Source of the DNA: an uncultured Eubacteriales bacterium
GTDB lineage: Bacteria > Bacillota > Clostridia > Oscillospirales > Oscillospiraceae
Assembly: GCA_900545815.1 (NCBI GenBank)
Contig: URAM01000003.1
Coordinates: forward strand, 1 to 64,000
Direction: 5' to 3'
DNA: 64,000 nucleotides
A program made the translations under genes and the position numbers. The notes under the pieces were generated by a model. It worked only from the letters and a program-made list of their open reading frames with translations. It was not told the origin of the DNA and searched no databases. Position 1 is the stretch's first letter. Each line of letters starts with the position of its first letter. Positions 43,149 through 52,019 of this stretch are shown piece after piece.

Positions 43149-44093
43149 TTACGTCAACTGCACTGCAAACACCCGCGTGGGCATTCGACTGCACCGGATG
43201 CTCAAGGTCACCCCACTGCCGTCCCCGCCGGCGGCCAGGTCGATCAGGTCGCTGTCCATGGGCGCCATGGCGTAGGGCAGCTTCACAGTCCGAGGGGCAT
43301 CGTCCACCTTGAGGACGATGGGCTGTCCGTTGGCGATGTAGATGGGACCCACATAGGCTTCCGGCGTTACCTGGGTGGGCGGTGCCCCCTTGGTCAGCAG
43401 GGGAATCTCCGCTGTCTTTCCGTCCGGCGCCTGGGTGAGCACCAGGGTGACGGTGTGGCCGATCACCATATTGGCTGTGGCCAGCGCCATGCCCTGGGCG
43501 ATGACCTGGGCGCTGTCCTGGGTGAATCCGTCGAGGACAAACCGGTCATCGTGCAGGAAGGGGTCGGCAGAGAAGTGGGTGCAGATGGCGTGCTCCACCA
43601 AGAAGCAGTGAGCCGCCTGCCCCAGGGGGAAGATGCCCATGGTCTCCCGTGCGCGCTCCGGCACCAATGCTTCGCCCTGCTGCAACAAGGTGTCCAGCGC
43701 AGCTCCCACTGTCTCAAAGGACGCCTCCACCTGAGAACAGGTCAAGCTCCGCTCGCCGAAGGTCAGAGCGGTGCTGTCCAACAGGCGGTCGGAGGTCAGG
43801 TAATTGTGCAAAGCTCGGTTGGACTCCGGCAGCTGACGTTGCAGCTCCGACGCCACATCAAAGGGGTAATCCTCTCCCAACAGCGCCTGGATGCACTCCA
43901 CCCAGGCTGTCCAAAGGTTGATTTTCTCCGGCAGTGCCCAAGTGGCGGTCAGGCTTGCCCGTCCGTCTTTGTCACAGGAACAAGCACCGGCGGAACCGGT
44001 GTCCAGATCCAACACCAGGTAACGGGTGGGGTGGCCGATCTTTCGTCTGTTGCTGTCGTAGAGGGTGGCTGCTTCATAGCGTGTTGTACTCAT
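43149..44093 (-). CDS. Hypothetical protein, possible degenerate Hsp70/actin fold
   Basis: A 314-residue protein starting behind GGAGG. The N-terminal YLVLDLDTGSAGACSCDKDG resembles the first phosphate-binding hairpin of actin-like ATPases. A later stretch, GFTQDSAQVIAQGMALATA, resembles the end of the Hsp70 nucleotide-binding domain. The central DLGGGT motif and the GGAS adenosine motif are absent, so ATP hydrolysis is unlikely. The C-terminal ~90 residues are beta-rich. It may be a pseudo-chaperone working with the two true Hsp70-like proteins. The fold assignment is a guess from short motifs. Confidence 0.5.
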   Translation of the reverse strand: MSTTRYEAATLYDSNRRKIGHPTRYLVLDLDTGSAGACSCDKDGRASLTATWALPEKINLWTAWVECIQALLGEDYPFDVASELQRQLPESNRALHNYLTSDRLLDSTALTFGERSLTCSQVEASFETVGAALDTLLQQGEALVPERARETMGIFPLGQAAHCFLVEHAICTHFSADPFLHDDRFVLDGFTQDSAQVIAQGMALATANMVIGHTVTLVLTQAPDGKTAEIPLLTKGAPPTQVTPEAYVGPIYIANGQPIVLKVDDAPRTVKLPYAMAPMDSDLIDLAAGGDGSGVTLSIRCSRMPTRVFAVQLT

Positions 44094-44103
44094 GATACGC
44101 CTC

Positions 44104-45429
44104 CTATGGGTTCAGTCTCACCTCAGCGGGAATGACTACGTCATCCTCGCCGCCATCGCTGGATTTTTTGGCGATGCCAGGCTGGATGCAGAACTGGATG
44201 GTCTTGCCCTCACATACCGCATCCTCATCCTCGGGCGTATGACGCATCTCATCAAACAGTTCTCCCGGCTGGGGGTAATAGGCATACAGTCCCAAGCCAT
44301 TCAGCGCCGCCTCAAAGTGACGGAGGAAGGTGGTCAGGGTCTTGTTCAGCTTGTGCAGCCCCTCCACCGTTTTGGGAGATGGTTCCGTCTGGGGCTGGTC
44401 GGCCTGGAAGACCACTTCCTCTCGGAGGAGTTTGTCCACATTTAACATACGGTACAGCTCCAGATAGCACTCGGCCAAGGCTTTCACCTCTCTGGGGTAG
44501 AGAGCCTTCTGCCACTGGCTCAGGTGCTGATAAAAGTCCGTCTTAACAGCGTTGAGCTGCTCCAAGGTATTGTCCAGCGCCTTGATCCAGTTGGCCTGCA
44601 GGGTGTTGGTCTTGTCGCACATCTCCCCGTGGATGGTCTCCAGGGTGCGTGCCTGGCTGAGGGTCTTCTGCAAGCGGACTTCCATCTCGGCATCGCAGGT
44701 CTGACGCATCTCCCGCTGAGCCTGCGCCAGGTACTTCTGCACCAGCTTGTCCGCCCGCTCCTTGGCGCTGTTCTCTGTCTTGGCCTGCGCCTCTGCTAGG
44801 ATAGCATCTGCGGCGGTCTGAGCGCTCTGGTTGATGCGCTCCGCTTCCAGCTTTGCGTTTTCCACGATTTGCGCGGCCTGGTTCTTGGCCTCCTGGAGCA
44901 GGCGTTCCTCCTCTTTCGGGTCGGGTGCAGGTGTGATCGGTATCTCCTGGGGCTTCTGGGTGGGCTGGGCTTCGGTCAAGGTCTTTAAGTAGCACAGATG
45001 TCCCTCACGCACCGCATCTCTGGCACGCTGGATGTCCTTCACTCCCCTGCTGCCCAAAATCCCATACTGCTTCCCCATAGCGCTGCACGCAGACCAGCGC
45101 ACAGGAGGGTTCAAATAAGGCAGATAATCGCTGTTTCTCACATCCGCCAGCTGGCCAGCAGGATACCCTACCGCCAGATCGCAGAATACGGCGTAGGCTA
45201 CCTTATCCATATACTCAGGCGGCTCCTTCAGCAGCTCATCCACCAGGGAACAGAAGCCGTAGTGCTCCAGCTCGTAGCAGACGGCATTCCGCAGCTCCTG
45301 GAAGAAGGTCTGGCTGGCCAGCACATAGACGCCAAGCACATAGGCGCCAAGCACATACTGGTTCTGGTAACCGGAACGGTACACCTCCAAAGCCGTGCGC
45401 AAGGGCTTTTTTGTTGTCATTATCATCAT
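44104..45429 (-). CDS. Coiled-coil protein with GrpE-like C-terminus
   Basis: A 441-residue protein. The first ~140 residues are a helical domain of unknown kind. Residues ~165-270 are a coiled coil (EEERLLQEAKNQAAQIVENAKLEAER…). The C-terminal ~75 residues (LGLYAYYPQPGELFDEMRHTPEDEDA…IQFCIQPGIA…DDVVIPAEVRLNP) resemble the beta-wing of GrpE: a Gly plus FD..xH, a charged loop, a hydrophobic strand and a final I-x-P-A-x-V strand. GrpE releases ADP from Hsp70, and two Hsp70-like genes lie immediately upstream. A J-domain partner with an HPD motif is not seen in the operon. Confidence 0.6.
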   Translation of the reverse strand: MMIMTTKKPLRTALEVYRSGYQNQYVLGAYVLGVYVLASQTFFQELRNAVCYELEHYGFCSLVDELLKEPPEYMDKVAYAVFCDLAVGYPAGQLADVRNSDYLPYLNPPVRWSACSAMGKQYGILGSRGVKDIQRARDAVREGHLCYLKTLTEAQPTQKPQEIPITPAPDPKEEERLLQEAKNQAAQIVENAKLEAERINQSAQTAADAILAEAQAKTENSAKERADKLVQKYLAQAQREMRQTCDAEMEVRLQKTLSQARTLETIHGEMCDKTNTLQANWIKALDNTLEQLNAVKTDFYQHLSQWQKALYPREVKALAECYLELYRMLNVDKLLREEVVFQADQPQTEPSPKTVEGLHKLNKTLTTFLRHFEAALNGLGLYAYYPQPGELFDEMRHTPEDEDAVCEGKTIQFCIQPGIAKKSSDGGEDDVVIPAEVRLNP

Positions 45430-45444
45430 TGGTTCCTTTCCCGC

Positions 45445-47034
45445 TTAGATCAGCTTGCTCAGCAGATCGGATGTACTCTTCTGGGTCACGTTTCCCTCCT
45501 CGTCCGTCAGCTCCACCACAACGCTGTAATCCTCTCGGACGATGAGCCGCACCTGATAACGCTGCCCTGCCGTCACGTCAAAGGGGAACCACAGCATGGA
45601 GTGACACTGTTCTGTGTCCGCTGCGCTGTTCTGCTCCTGGCCGCTCTGGGAACGGTAGAGCTTGATGACCATACGGGAGGACTGGCTCACCACGGTCGCC
45701 GGAGAGGACACTGCCGGACGGCGCTGGCCGCTGCCCACCAGGAAGCGCACCTGGCCATCCAGCTTCCCCTCTGCCGGCATCCAGATGCCATAGCCGCAGT
45801 CGGTGAACTGCTCTAGCACTGGGTTGGGTGTATCCTGCTCATGAGGTTCTTCTGCCTCCGGCTGGATGCCATAGGCGAACCGAGCGGCGCCGTAGGACAC
45901 CGCTTCACTGGGACGGTAGAGCACCACCGGCAGGGCGCCTTCCACCAGCGCTTCCAGGTTCCGCTTGACCATGGGCATCTTGCTTGCGCCGCCGGAGAGG
46001 ACAATGCCCTGGATGGTGACGCCGTTGGCCTCGCTCTCCTCCAGCATCTCCTGCACCAGTTCCAGGGTCTGTACCATCAGTTCCTGGCTGAGGGCCTCGA
46101 ACTGCGCCTGGGTCACTTCCACTTCATAGTATTCCTCTTTTACAGGGATCTGCTGGACGCTGCTCTCGCCATCGGTCAACTCAAATTTGGCCTGGACGGC
46201 CGCCTGCAAGATCTTCTGCCGCTCCCGCTCGTTCTTAGGGGCGTAATCGTACTGTTCCCGCAGCTGGCGGCAGAACTCCTGATAGAGCACCTGGTCAAAA
46301 TCCTTGCCGCCCACCATCGGCAGGCCGTCTTTGGCGTGGAGCTGATAGGGGCTGCCCTTGCTCTGGGCGGTGACTACGGCGGTGTCAAAGGTGCCGTGTC
46401 CCAGGTCGTAGACCAGGACGGTGAACTGTTCCTCCTTCAGCCGGATGTCCTCGGGAGCGATGTGCTGCATATAGTGCAGATAATCAATGGCCACCGCAGC
46501 CGGTTCCGGCAAGCGCCCCAGCACCCGAAGGGGGTGACCGTCCACCTCCACTGCCTGAATGGCCTGCTGCATCTGTTCCAGCACGGCGGCATCATCGGCA
46601 ATGGAGGCAGGGAAGGTGAACGCCAGATCATAGATGGGGTCGATGCCCTTGTTCTTCAGTTCTTCCTCCGCCAAAGTCACCAGATCTCTGGCGATGGCAC
46701 CGTAGAGCTGTGCCACCGGCACCGGCGTCTCCACCTCCGGCAGGGCGATGCTTCCCTCCTTCAGTCGGGTTTTGACTGCGTGTACCAGTTGTTTGGGGTA
46801 CTTCTGATACCGCTTCTCCGCCGCCTTCCCCTTCTGGAATACCACGATGGGGGCGCCGTCCGGCGGAGTCACATAGGCAGTGGTGGGCATCCCCAGATCG
46901 GACAGCTGGTACTTGCTGGGGAGCAAGGACAAGGGGTCGCCTGCCTGCTGCTGGAGCAGGGAGACGTACCCAAAGCCGTTGCCAATATCACACCCCAGAA
47001 TGGGGCGATGCGTTCCTTTTTTTATCTGACTCAT
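45445..47034 (-). CDS. Hsp70-like ATPase, copy B
   Basis: A 529-residue actin-fold chaperone. Phosphate 1 motif LGCDIGNGFGYVSL, phosphate 2 motif VYDLGHGTFDTAVV (His replaces the usual third Gly), and adenosine motif VLSGGASKMPMVKRNLEAL are present. The C-terminal ~120 residues are beta-rich and shorter than the DnaK substrate domain, and the EEVD-type tail and helical lid are missing. ATG 47034 follows AGGAGA; an in-frame TTG 47052 is less likely. Two different Hsp70s in tandem suggest a dedicated heteromeric chaperone rather than general housekeeping. Confidence 0.85.
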   Translation of the reverse strand: MSQIKKGTHRPILGCDIGNGFGYVSLLQQQAGDPLSLLPSKYQLSDLGMPTTAYVTPPDGAPIVVFQKGKAAEKRYQKYPKQLVHAVKTRLKEGSIALPEVETPVPVAQLYGAIARDLVTLAEEELKNKGIDPIYDLAFTFPASIADDAAVLEQMQQAIQAVEVDGHPLRVLGRLPEPAAVAIDYLHYMQHIAPEDIRLKEEQFTVLVYDLGHGTFDTAVVTAQSKGSPYQLHAKDGLPMVGGKDFDQVLYQEFCRQLREQYDYAPKNERERQKILQAAVQAKFELTDGESSVQQIPVKEEYYEVEVTQAQFEALSQELMVQTLELVQEMLEESEANGVTIQGIVLSGGASKMPMVKRNLEALVEGALPVVLYRPSEAVSYGAARFAYGIQPEAEEPHEQDTPNPVLEQFTDCGYGIWMPAEGKLDGQVRFLVGSGQRRPAVSSPATVVSQSSRMVIKLYRSQSGQEQNSAADTEQCHSMLWFPFDVTAGQRYQVRLIVREDYSVVVELTDEEGNVTQKSTSDLLSKLI

Positions 47035-47048
47035 TATAGCTCTCCTGC

Positions 47049-48596
47049 TCAACCGGAGCTGCTGAGGTTGGTCAGCTGCACCGTATTTTCGACCGGTTTG
47101 ACTCCCTCGGATGTTTTCGTCCGCGCCTGAATGGTCAGTACACCACGCTCATCCACATGGAGTCTGGACTCATTCTGGGTGCCCTTGGGCATGGGCGCTC
47201 CATAATCCAAGGTCACTTTCATAATCTCGACATAATCTTCTTCTGTTTTGTACTGATCCGGATGCTGCGTAACCGCCTCGAACACTCGGAAGGTGCTGTA
47301 TTGCTGCCCTTCGTTATGGGTGTACGAGTCTTCAAACACTCCCGTATAAGGAATGGGCGTATTGGCAGGAATGTGCGTGTAGATATACTGCGCATCCTCC
47401 TTCCCGCGCTCATAATAGCGGACGCCAATATCAAACATAGTGCGCTGCTGCACCATCCTGCCGCCATCGGTCACATCCTGATTCTCCTCTGCCGTGCCGA
47501 AACGGGCAGCGCCGTAGGCGATGGCACGACTGGGACGGAAATAGACGATCTTTCCTTTAAACTGCGGCAGCGCCTTCTCCAGCTCCCGCTTTACCATGGG
47601 CATCTGACTGGCGCCGCCGGTGAGCAGAATCAACTCCGGCTGTTGGTTGGGATGATTCCGGAGCATCTCACGGGTGGCATCAATGGTCTGCATGAGCAGA
47701 TCACGGGACGCAGTCGCAAACTCCTGCTGGGTGATCTGGAAGGGCAGGTAGTCGTCCTCGTAGAACAGATCCTCCTCGACATAATCATCGGTGCTCAGGG
47801 CGATCTTGATATTCTCCGCCAGACGGCGCAAGGCGCTTTTGTGCGCCGGTTTCAAGGGCACGTCCAGCTTGGAGAGTACCAACTGATACACCACCTTATC
47901 AAACTCCGTGCCGCCTACATTGGGCAGGCCGCCGGGGGCGATGACGTCATAGTAGTAGGTGCCGCCCGTCTGATTCTTTCGTCCGGCGGGATAGGCCGCC
48001 ACCAGCGCCAGGTCAAAGGTGCCGCCGCCTAGGTCATAGGTCAGGACGGTAGTCTCCTCCTTGGTCTGGGCGTATTCCGCCAGATAGTCCAGTGCTGCCG
48101 CTGCCGGCTCCCGAATGGTGCCCACCACCTTCACCGGCGTGCCGTCCGCCAGGGTGGCCTGCTCGGCCAGCTCGATGAGTCGCTGGAGCTGGGCGGCGGT
48201 ATAGGAGGCGGGATAAGACAGGGAGATCTGATTGGTGGTCATCTGCCAGCCGGCGTGGAGTTGCTCGTTGGCACGGCGGACGCAGTGCTGGATGACGCTG
48301 GTGATGGCGTCGTCATAGGAGATGACGCTGCCGTCATCCAAGGTGATCGAGTCCCCCAGGTGCCGTTTCAGATTGCGGATGCGATTGCTCTGCGGTCGGG
48401 CACGGGTACGCACCGCCTCCTCCCCGCAGAGGACGCCTACCTTTTCGGAGTAGTAGAACACGCTGGGGATACCATCCTGCAACCCGCCGGGCAGCAGGTC
48501 GTGAACGATTCCGCCCATGCGCGTGCCAGGGTCAAAATCTGAAATAAAGCAAGGGAAGGTATTATAGTTGCCAAAGTCAAATCCAATAATCGCCAT
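47049..48596 (-). CDS. Hsp70-like ATPase, copy A
   Basis: A 515-residue Hsp70 family protein with intact nucleotide motifs: FDFGNYNTFPCFI, TYDLGGGTFDLALV and LLTGGASQMPMVKRELEKAL. The C-terminal part contains FDIGVRYYERG and beta strands that recall the DnaK substrate-binding beta domain, ending in a Ser-rich tail. It lacks the long helical lid. It follows the XRE regulator by 24 bases and precedes copy B by 14. A GrpE-like protein is encoded two genes downstream. Function inferred as client binding for the AAA-protease. Confidence 0.88.
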   Translation of the reverse strand: MAIIGFDFGNYNTFPCFISDFDPGTRMGGIVHDLLPGGLQDGIPSVFYYSEKVGVLCGEEAVRTRARPQSNRIRNLKRHLGDSITLDDGSVISYDDAITSVIQHCVRRANEQLHAGWQMTTNQISLSYPASYTAAQLQRLIELAEQATLADGTPVKVVGTIREPAAAALDYLAEYAQTKEETTVLTYDLGGGTFDLALVAAYPAGRKNQTGGTYYYDVIAPGGLPNVGGTEFDKVVYQLVLSKLDVPLKPAHKSALRRLAENIKIALSTDDYVEEDLFYEDDYLPFQITQQEFATASRDLLMQTIDATREMLRNHPNQQPELILLTGGASQMPMVKRELEKALPQFKGKIVYFRPSRAIAYGAARFGTAEENQDVTDGGRMVQQRTMFDIGVRYYERGKEDAQYIYTHIPANTPIPYTGVFEDSYTHNEGQQYSTFRVFEAVTQHPDQYKTEEDYVEIMKVTLDYGAPMPKGTQNESRLHVDERGVLTIQARTKTSEGVKPVENTVQLTNLSSSG

Positions 48597-48620
48597 AGCG
48601 TTTCTCCATTCTCGTCTCCG

Positions 48621-48989
48621 TTATTTTTTTCTGTCTTGACCGTCTGTGGGAAAGTCCGAAAGAACTTCTTGGAACTTTTTTAGTATTTTCCGCTTCCCCT
48701 CCTCTGTACCAAATTGCTCTGATTCGGAGAGCACGCCGTCTATCCGTTCTATGATCCGTTCTATTTGATTTTGGGTCGCTCCCCCTTCCGCACGCTCTAA
48801 AAAATAGTTGTCCGGCAGGTCAAATGCCTGAGCGATGCGGACCCGCATGGTCTTGCGTGGACTGGATACTCCGGACTCCCATGCGGCGATGGTTCGTTGT
48901 GTCGTGCCTAGTTTCTCCGCCAGCATCTGCTGTGTCCAGCCGTTTTTCGCTCGTAAAATGATGATCTCCTGTGCAATATCCTGATTCAT
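48621..48989 (-). CDS. XRE-family regulator of the Hsp70/AAA operon
   Basis: A 122-residue protein. Residues ~6-62 form a Cro/C1-type helix-turn-helix (NGWTQQMLAEKLGTTQRTIAAWESG). The C-terminal ~55 residues are helical and charged. It is the first gene of the minus-strand operon, just inside a divergent promoter region, so it most likely controls both operons. GGGAGGA precedes ATG 48989. Confidence 0.9.
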   Translation of the reverse strand: MNQDIAQEIIILRAKNGWTQQMLAEKLGTTQRTIAAWESGVSSPRKTMRVRIAQAFDLPDNYFLERAEGGATQNQIERIIERIDGVLSESEQFGTEEGKRKILKKFQEVLSDFPTDGQDRKK

Positions 48990-49024
48990 AGTTCGATCCT
49001 CCCATCGTTGTTTCCTTTGCTGAC

Positions 49025-49053
49025 ACTATAACACGGAACGGATGCGATCGCAA
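49025..49053 (-). promoter_or_regulatory. Promoter of the XRE-Hsp70-AAA operon
   Basis: On the minus strand TTGCGA (49048-49053), 17 bases, TATAGT (49025-49030). The -35 overlaps the palindrome GCGATCGC (49044-49051), a possible operator for the XRE regulator. Confidence 0.65.
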
Positions 49054-49113
49054 GAGGAAATATGAAGTTTTCAGAAGAAAAAGAAAAAATATTCGTTTTT
49101 GTGACGTTTCCTA

Positions 49114-49142
49114 TTGTCATCTCCCCTCCGATTTGCTATATT
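49114..49142 (+). promoter_or_regulatory. Promoter of the HEXXH/TraG-like operon
   Basis: TTGTCA (49114-49119), 17 bases, TATATT (49137-49142), about 35 bases before the start at 49179. It is divergent to the XRE-Hsp70 promoter, with about 60 bases between the two -35 elements. Confidence 0.7.
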
Positions 49143-49178
49143 GAATAACATAGAATCGTAAAAAGGAGGAATCCAGCC

Positions 49179-49481
49179 ATGCTGCACGCCATTTCTAACC
49201 AGGAATTGGAACATCTTCTCACCCTCGACCACCCTACTTGGAGCACGCAAGCCATTACCCAGCAGGCGGAGGAGTACCGGCAGTTCCTAGATGACCGGCT
49301 GGAAGCGCCCCTCCGGCGCTACCTGGACACCGGCAAGCCCCAGCAATTCCAGGCCGGCGAGTTCTCCCTTCTGCTCATCCAAGCCATGCGCCACGGGTGC
49401 AGCTATCTCCAGGCCGTTCTTCTCATGGACGCCTACCTGAAGGATCCCTGCAATGGCAAGGCGCTGATCTTACGGCGGTGA
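49179..49481 (+). CDS. Small hypothetical protein
   Basis: A 100-residue helical protein (LDHPTWSTQAITQQAEEYRQFLDDRLEAPLRRYL…) directly behind AAAGGAGG and a strong promoter. No known family. It ends five bases before the HEXXH protein gene. As the first gene of the divergent operon it could be an adaptor or an immunity-type partner; nothing in the sequence decides this. Confidence 0.7.
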   Translation: MLHAISNQELEHLLTLDHPTWSTQAITQQAEEYRQFLDDRLEAPLRRYLDTGKPQQFQAGEFSLLLIQAMRHGCSYLQAVLLMDAYLKDPCNGKALILRR

Positions 49482-49486
49482 TCCTA

Positions 49487-50644
49487 ATGAGCTACACAGG
49501 AGGATATGAGACTCGGTACGACACGCTGACCCAGGGGCAGCTCAACGCCCTGTTCAGCTCCGCCCAGTGGGCGGGTCTGTCCTTTGCAGAACGTCTGGAC
49601 GCCTGCCAGGAAGTAGCCAACCGCTATGCCGCAGAACACGATGTGGAGCCTTGTCTCATCACCCATCACCCCATGGAGGGCAGCGCCTACGGGGAGCAGT
49701 TTGGCAGCACCATCCGGCTGAACACCTATCTGGTGCGGGACGGCCAGTTCTGCACCCATTTCACCGATGAAAACGGAAACCGCGTGGAGAGCCGCATCGA
49801 CGCCTTGGCGCCCAGTTGGAATACGTTAGACACAGTCTACCACGAAGGCACCCACGGCATCCAGGAACAGTTGGGGCAGATTCCAGGCACCTACATCACC
49901 CCCAACATGGACTGGGAGCTGTACCGCATCCAAGGCATCGAAAAGGAAGCCTACGCCGCCGGCCAAAGCCGGACGCTGCAAGCGTTAGCCGATTACGAAC
50001 AAGCCACAGGGAAATTCGACTCGGCACGGCTGGATTATTTCGCCGCCGCTCGAAACGACTCCTTCCAAAACGCCCTGTCCGATGCCGCACGGCACTACAA
50101 CGACCCCAACATCGAACAAACCTTGGCTGCGGTCATCCAGGATCGGGAGGACAATGTGGTGCGCAGCAATGCCAGTGAGAGCTACCAGGCCATCTACGAT
50201 CTGTGCGAAACCTACGGCATCCACTCCTCCGCAGACCTGTCCAGCTCCCCCGAAGCGGTCAGCGCCCTGGCCGCAGGCGCCAATCCGGAAGCCCACGCCG
50301 CCGCTCCGCCAGAGGAAACCGAAGCCGCTTCTGAAGAAGCGCCCGCTTTTGCCGAAGATGGCCTGGCAACAGGAGCAGGCGAAGCCACCGGCCTTTCCCT
50401 AGCGGACGGGCTGGAATCAGACGGCACCCTGGAGCTGTCCGGCGGTGAGGCGGATTATGACGATGGCGCCGGTGAAGTGGACGCCGCCCCTTCCGCTGGG
50501 GAATCCGCTGGAACCATCCAAGATGACGGTCTGGACGACGGCAAAAGCGATGGTAAGGGGGCTGGGACGGGTCTCAGCCTGGGCGGAGCTACTCTGGGTG
50601 ATGACGGGGCGACCCAGGACAACGATGACGATTACACTCCATAA
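49487..50644 (+). CDS. Putative HEXXH metalloprotease with acidic tail
   Basis: A 385-residue protein. The globular part (~1-255) contains VYHEGTHGIQEQ with the zinc-binding HExxH at H119-H123 and acidic residues ~30 further on (IEKEAYAAGQ; E152/E154), the layout of gluzincin metallopeptidases. The C-terminal ~130 residues are a low-complexity Gly/Ala/Asp/Glu region. No signal peptide, so it acts in the cytoplasm or is delivered by other means. ATG 49487 is chosen; an upstream open frame overlaps the previous gene. Protein or peptidoglycan could be the substrate. Together with the next genes it suggests an effector plus NTPase module. Confidence 0.65.
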   Translation: MSYTGGYETRYDTLTQGQLNALFSSAQWAGLSFAERLDACQEVANRYAAEHDVEPCLITHHPMEGSAYGEQFGSTIRLNTYLVRDGQFCTHFTDENGNRVESRIDALAPSWNTLDTVYHEGTHGIQEQLGQIPGTYITPNMDWELYRIQGIEKEAYAAGQSRTLQALADYEQATGKFDSARLDYFAAARNDSFQNALSDAARHYNDPNIEQTLAAVIQDREDNVVRSNASESYQAIYDLCETYGIHSSADLSSSPEAVSALAAGANPEAHAAAPPEETEAASEEAPAFAEDGLATGAGEATGLSLADGLESDGTLELSGGEADYDDGAGEVDAAPSAGESAGTIQDDGLDDGKSDGKGAGTGLSLGGATLGDDGATQDNDDDYTP

Positions 50645-50665
50645 CATCCGACAGGAGGAACGATC

Positions 50666-52015
50666 ATGGCAGTGATGCGTGAAACCAATCTATATGGATT
50701 TTCCGTTCAGCAGGGGCAGTATCGCCCCACCAACGACCCGCCTCGATTCCTGTTTCGAGATCAAGACACGGGACGGCATTTCGCCATTGACGAGCCGACC
50801 GTTTTCAAGAACCTCCTGCTCCTGGGCGGCGCCGGCAGCGGCAAGACCAATGTGCTCAACCAGATCGTCGCCCAAGCCCTTCACTGGAACCGTTCCGGCC
50901 AGCGGGACGGGGTGAGTCTCATCTTCGACACCAAGGGGGATTACATCACCCACCCGGGCTTTTACCAGGATGGAGACTACATCCTGGGCAACGACCGGCG
51001 TTACCGGAAGCGCAGCGTCATCTGGAACCTCTTTGATGAGGTGTTGGCGGACGGAAACGCCCCGATGGACTACGAGGGTAACGCCAGAGAGATGGCCAAC
51101 GTGCTCTTTCAGGGACGCGGCTCTCAGACCCAGCCCTTCTTCGCCAATGCCGCTCGGGACATCTTTGCCAACATGGTCATCTACTTCATCCGCCGCCACC
51201 GAGACGCTCCGGAACGGTGGGCAGGACAGCTGAATAACGCCGACTTCATTGCCTTTTTGCTCCGCAAGACCCCCGCTCAGTTCGCCCAGTACTTTCGCAT
51301 CTATCCGGATATGCACGGGCTGATCTCCTACATTGGCGACGGCACCAGCAACCAGGCGTTGGGGGTGTTTGGTGAATTGCGCAGTATGCTCTACGACTGT
51401 TTTCAAGGCGTCTTTTGCCAAAAGCCCTCCCCCACCCAACCCTCCTTCTCCATCCGCAAGGCCATCCGGCAGAAGGGCGGACGGAATATCTTCCTCCTGT
51501 ACGACCTGGCGCTGGGGGAGGTCATGACGCCCATGTACCGGCTGCTGGTGGATTTGGCGCTGAAGGAGGCGCTGAGCACCGAAGCCAACGGGCACACCCA
51601 CTTGTTCCTGGACGAGCTGAAACTGCTGCCCAAGGTGACTCATCTGGAGGACGCCTTGAACTTCGGCCGCAGCAAACGGGTGTCCGTGGTAGCAGGACTG
51701 CAAAGCGTGGGACAGATCTATGCCACCTACGGACAGGAGGCCGGTCAGGTCATCCTGGGCGGCTTCGGCTCGGTCATCGCCCTGAACACCGGCGACTACG
51801 CTTCGCGGGACTATGTGACCCGTCTCTTTGGCCCCAACGTCACCGCCTACCGATACGAAAACGGCAGCCACACCCCCATCGACCGAGAACGGGACGGGTT
51901 CAGCGTGGAGCACTGGCATATTCAGCAATTACCGCCGGGACACGCTGTGGTAGGGCTGGCCTCTCAAGCGGAACCATTCTACTTTTACTTTGAAAAAGAC
52001 CCTTATTTGAGGTGA
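50666..52015 (+). CDS. VirD4/TraG/HerA-like ATPase without membrane anchor
   Basis: A 449-residue P-loop NTPase. Walker A GGAGSGKT spans residues 54-61, and a second conserved IFDTKGDYI follows, as in VirD4/TraG coupling proteins (…DxKG). Walker B is LFLDELKLLP, and the sensor VAGLQSVGQIYATYG is typical of the TraG/HerA superfamily. There are no N-terminal membrane helices, unlike conjugative coupling proteins, and no relaxase or mating-pair genes are near. It is probably a soluble hexameric pump or remodeller for DNA or protein. GGAGGAACG precedes ATG 50666. Four bases separate it from the next gene. Confidence 0.87.
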   Translation: MAVMRETNLYGFSVQQGQYRPTNDPPRFLFRDQDTGRHFAIDEPTVFKNLLLLGGAGSGKTNVLNQIVAQALHWNRSGQRDGVSLIFDTKGDYITHPGFYQDGDYILGNDRRYRKRSVIWNLFDEVLADGNAPMDYEGNAREMANVLFQGRGSQTQPFFANAARDIFANMVIYFIRRHRDAPERWAGQLNNADFIAFLLRKTPAQFAQYFRIYPDMHGLISYIGDGTSNQALGVFGELRSMLYDCFQGVFCQKPSPTQPSFSIRKAIRQKGGRNIFLLYDLALGEVMTPMYRLLVDLALKEALSTEANGHTHLFLDELKLLPKVTHLEDALNFGRSKRVSVVAGLQSVGQIYATYGQEAGQVILGGFGSVIALNTGDYASRDYVTRLFGPNVTAYRYENGSHTPIDRERDGFSVEHWHIQQLPPGHAVVGLASQAEPFYFYFEKDPYLR

Positions 52016-52019
52016 TTTT

